Below are positions 6,466 through 7,508 of a stretch of DNA of 7,508 nt, in pieces (position 1 is the first letter of the stretch; the number at the start of each line of letters is the position of its first letter). The translations under genes and the position numbers were made by a program. The stretch comes from Chloroflexota bacterium (GTDB lineage: Bacteria; Chloroflexota; Anaerolineae; Anaerolineales; DRMV01), in the NCBI GenBank assembly GCA_013153375.1, contig JAADEN010000153.1:1-7508 (forward strand), in the 5' to 3' direction. The notes under the pieces are model-generated. The model saw only the letters and a program-made list of their open reading frames with translations, searched no databases and was not told where the DNA came from.

Positions 6466-7104
6466 ATGCGTCGTCGTTCGCGTTTTCGTGGTCAGAGTCT
6501 GATCGAACTGGTGCTCCTCTTTTCCACCTTGCTCATCATTTTCTCGGGCCTGGTGGAATTCGGCTTTTGGATGTTGGAGTACTCCAACATGGTCGTCGCC
6601 GCGCGCAACGCAGCGCGCTTCGCCGTTGACGACGACTATCAACTCATCGAGTTGGCCTGTACGCCCTCCCCTTCGGCGTCCTGCTTTGTCGGTACGCCTC
6701 GACCCTGTGACACGGATTTCTACTGCAAAACCGCGACCATTGCGGAAAACACGCTGGCCCAAAACAAGCCGGCCATCACCCTCGACCCGGCCAGCGACGA
6801 CATCGTGGTCTCGGCTTTCACCTTCACCCAGGGCCTCGGCGTAACGGCCCGCCACCCCAACGCTACGGGCTGGAGCCGCTACGGCAATCACACTTCCCGC
6901 TTCTCCAACGCGGAGATCGCGAATTTGTTGGCGTCCCAAGGCGTGACCAACACCAGTTCGGGCTATGTCCTGGTTGAGATATTTTATAACTATCATCACA
7001 CTTTGGGACTGCCCTGGATCACCGCGTTCGTCCCCAATCCTTTGTTGTTGCATGTGTACACTTTCATGCCCTTGTATTCCGCCGCGCCCACGCCGACCCC
7101 TTGA
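6466..7104 (+). CDS. TadE-like pseudopilin / Flp pilus assembly protein
   Basis: This 212-residue protein starts with a short basic segment (MRRRSRFR), then G9-Q10-S-L-I-E14 and a membrane helix to about residue 38. A glycine followed by a mature N-terminus with glutamate at +5 is the prepilin-like cleavage motif of TadE-type minor pseudopilins, cut in Tad systems by a TadV-type peptidase. The region MVVAARNAARFAV (42-54) after the helix is also typical of TadE. The rest should lie outside the cytoplasm; it has four cysteines (C65, C73, C81, C87), a GYVLVEIFYNYHHTLGLPW stretch (166-184), and a Pro-Thr tail (PTPTP). The frame is open upstream to 6124, but the ATG at 6466 has GGGAG 8 nt before it and begins the signal segment; an ATG at 6451 lacks a ribosome site. 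It heads a likely operon with the TadG-like gene 30 nt on. Confidence 0.85.
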   Translation: MRRRSRFRGQSLIELVLLFSTLLIIFSGLVEFGFWMLEYSNMVVAARNAARFAVDDDYQLIELACTPSPSASCFVGTPRPCDTDFYCKTATIAENTLAQNKPAITLDPASDDIVVSAFTFTQGLGVTARHPNATGWSRYGNHTSRFSNAEIANLLASQGVTNTSSGYVLVEIFYNYHHTLGLPWITAFVPNPLLLHVYTFMPLYSAAPTPTP

Positions 7105-7134
7105 CGGCACGCGCGGCGTTGGGAGGCCTTCCTT

Positions 7135-7508
7135 ATGAAACGCGTTCAGCGTAAAGCGCAATTGTTGGTTATTTTTGCCATCGGCATCCTGGCCATGTTG
7201 GCTTTCACGGGTTTCGCGCTCGACATGGCCCAGTATCTCATCTACCGCGCCCACTTGCGCCGTGCGGTGGACGCCGCGGCCATGGCCGCCGCGAGCCAAT
7301 TTCGCAGCAACTACAGCACCGTGGCCCAGATGAAGGCCGGCATGCAGCGCGCCGCGGAGGAAACCCTGGCCCTCAACGGTATCCAGGTCTCCTCGATGGA
7401 CATCAAGACTTCCATCGATGTGGACAGCGGCGGTCTGCCCTTGTGCGACGATCCCGCCAACGATGCAGTCCAGGTTCCAGACAAATACCTGTGCTTCCCG
7501 CGGGGGCG
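7135..7508 (+). CDS. TadG-like protein (putative Flp pilus-assembly TadG-like N-terminal domain), C-terminus cut off by window edge
   Basis: Only the first 124 residues are in the window. A basic start (MKRVQRKA) is followed by one membrane helix (about 9-29), then ALDMAQYLIYRAHLRRAVDAAAMAAA (split here as ALDMAQYLIY, 28-37, and AVDAAAMAAA, 44-53). This order, helix then ALD, Tyr-Arg and an Ala-rich A-D-A-A-A helix, is the hallmark of TadG-like N-terminal domains. The chain beyond should be extracytoplasmic; C104 and C120 are visible. TadG-type proteins are thought to anchor or shape the Tad pilus apparatus; many Chloroflexota-like genomes carry them in TadE/TadG sets. The start has GGGAGG 8 nt upstream (7121-7126). 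The gene follows the TadE-like gene by 30 nt on the same strand, so the two are probably cotranscribed. Confidence 0.82.
   Translation, partial: MKRVQRKAQLLVIFAIGILAMLAFTGFALDMAQYLIYRAHLRRAVDAAAMAAASQFRSNYSTVAQMKAGMQRAAEETLALNGIQVSSMDIKTSIDVDSGGLPLCDDPANDAVQVPDKYLCFPRG

Overview
The window is GC-rich, densely coded bacterial DNA. Gene content (GT-C membrane glycosyltransferases, a TrmA-family RNA methyltransferase with an Fe-S cysteine set, TadE/TadG-like pseudopilin genes) and TATAAT-type promoters would fit a Chloroflexota bacterium of the Anaerolineae type. That placement is an inference from style and recalled family distribution, not from a search.

Layout: positions 1-3548 are a leftward cluster of three genes, read right to left. 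A 569-residue multi-spanning GT-C-like membrane protein (1839-3548) is followed after 24 nt by a soluble nitrilase/omega-amidase-like hydrolase (1008-1814). The hydrolase stop overlaps (ATGA) the start of a second GT-C glycosyltransferase, which runs off the left edge (1-1011). These three are probably one transcript, concerned at least in part with transferring sugars from a lipid carrier outside the membrane. The hydrolase's role there is unclear.

Positions 3549-3645 are a 97-nt divergent promoter region. To the right, a class V (AGXT/SerC-like) aminotransferase (3646-4725) and a TrmA/RlmD-family RNA uracil C5-methyltransferase (4738-6039) lie 12 nt apart and probably share the promoter at about 3608. 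They have no obvious functional link.

Positions 6040-6465 are a 426-nt gap without a convincing gene. It is more AT-rich in parts than its surroundings, holds one good imperfect hairpin (6316-6355), and ends in an extended -10 promoter (6421-6429). That promoter should drive a TadE-like pseudopilin (6466-7104) and, 30 nt further on, the start of a TadG-like protein (7135 to the edge). These two look like the first genes of a Flp/Tad pilus or surface-protein locus whose secretion genes, if present, lie outside the window.

I see no tRNA, rRNA, CRISPR array, insertion sequence or phage gene. No clearly new system is visible. The points most worth a second look are the hydrolase between two glycosyltransferases, the nearly overlapping divergent promoters, and the structured gap before the tad genes.
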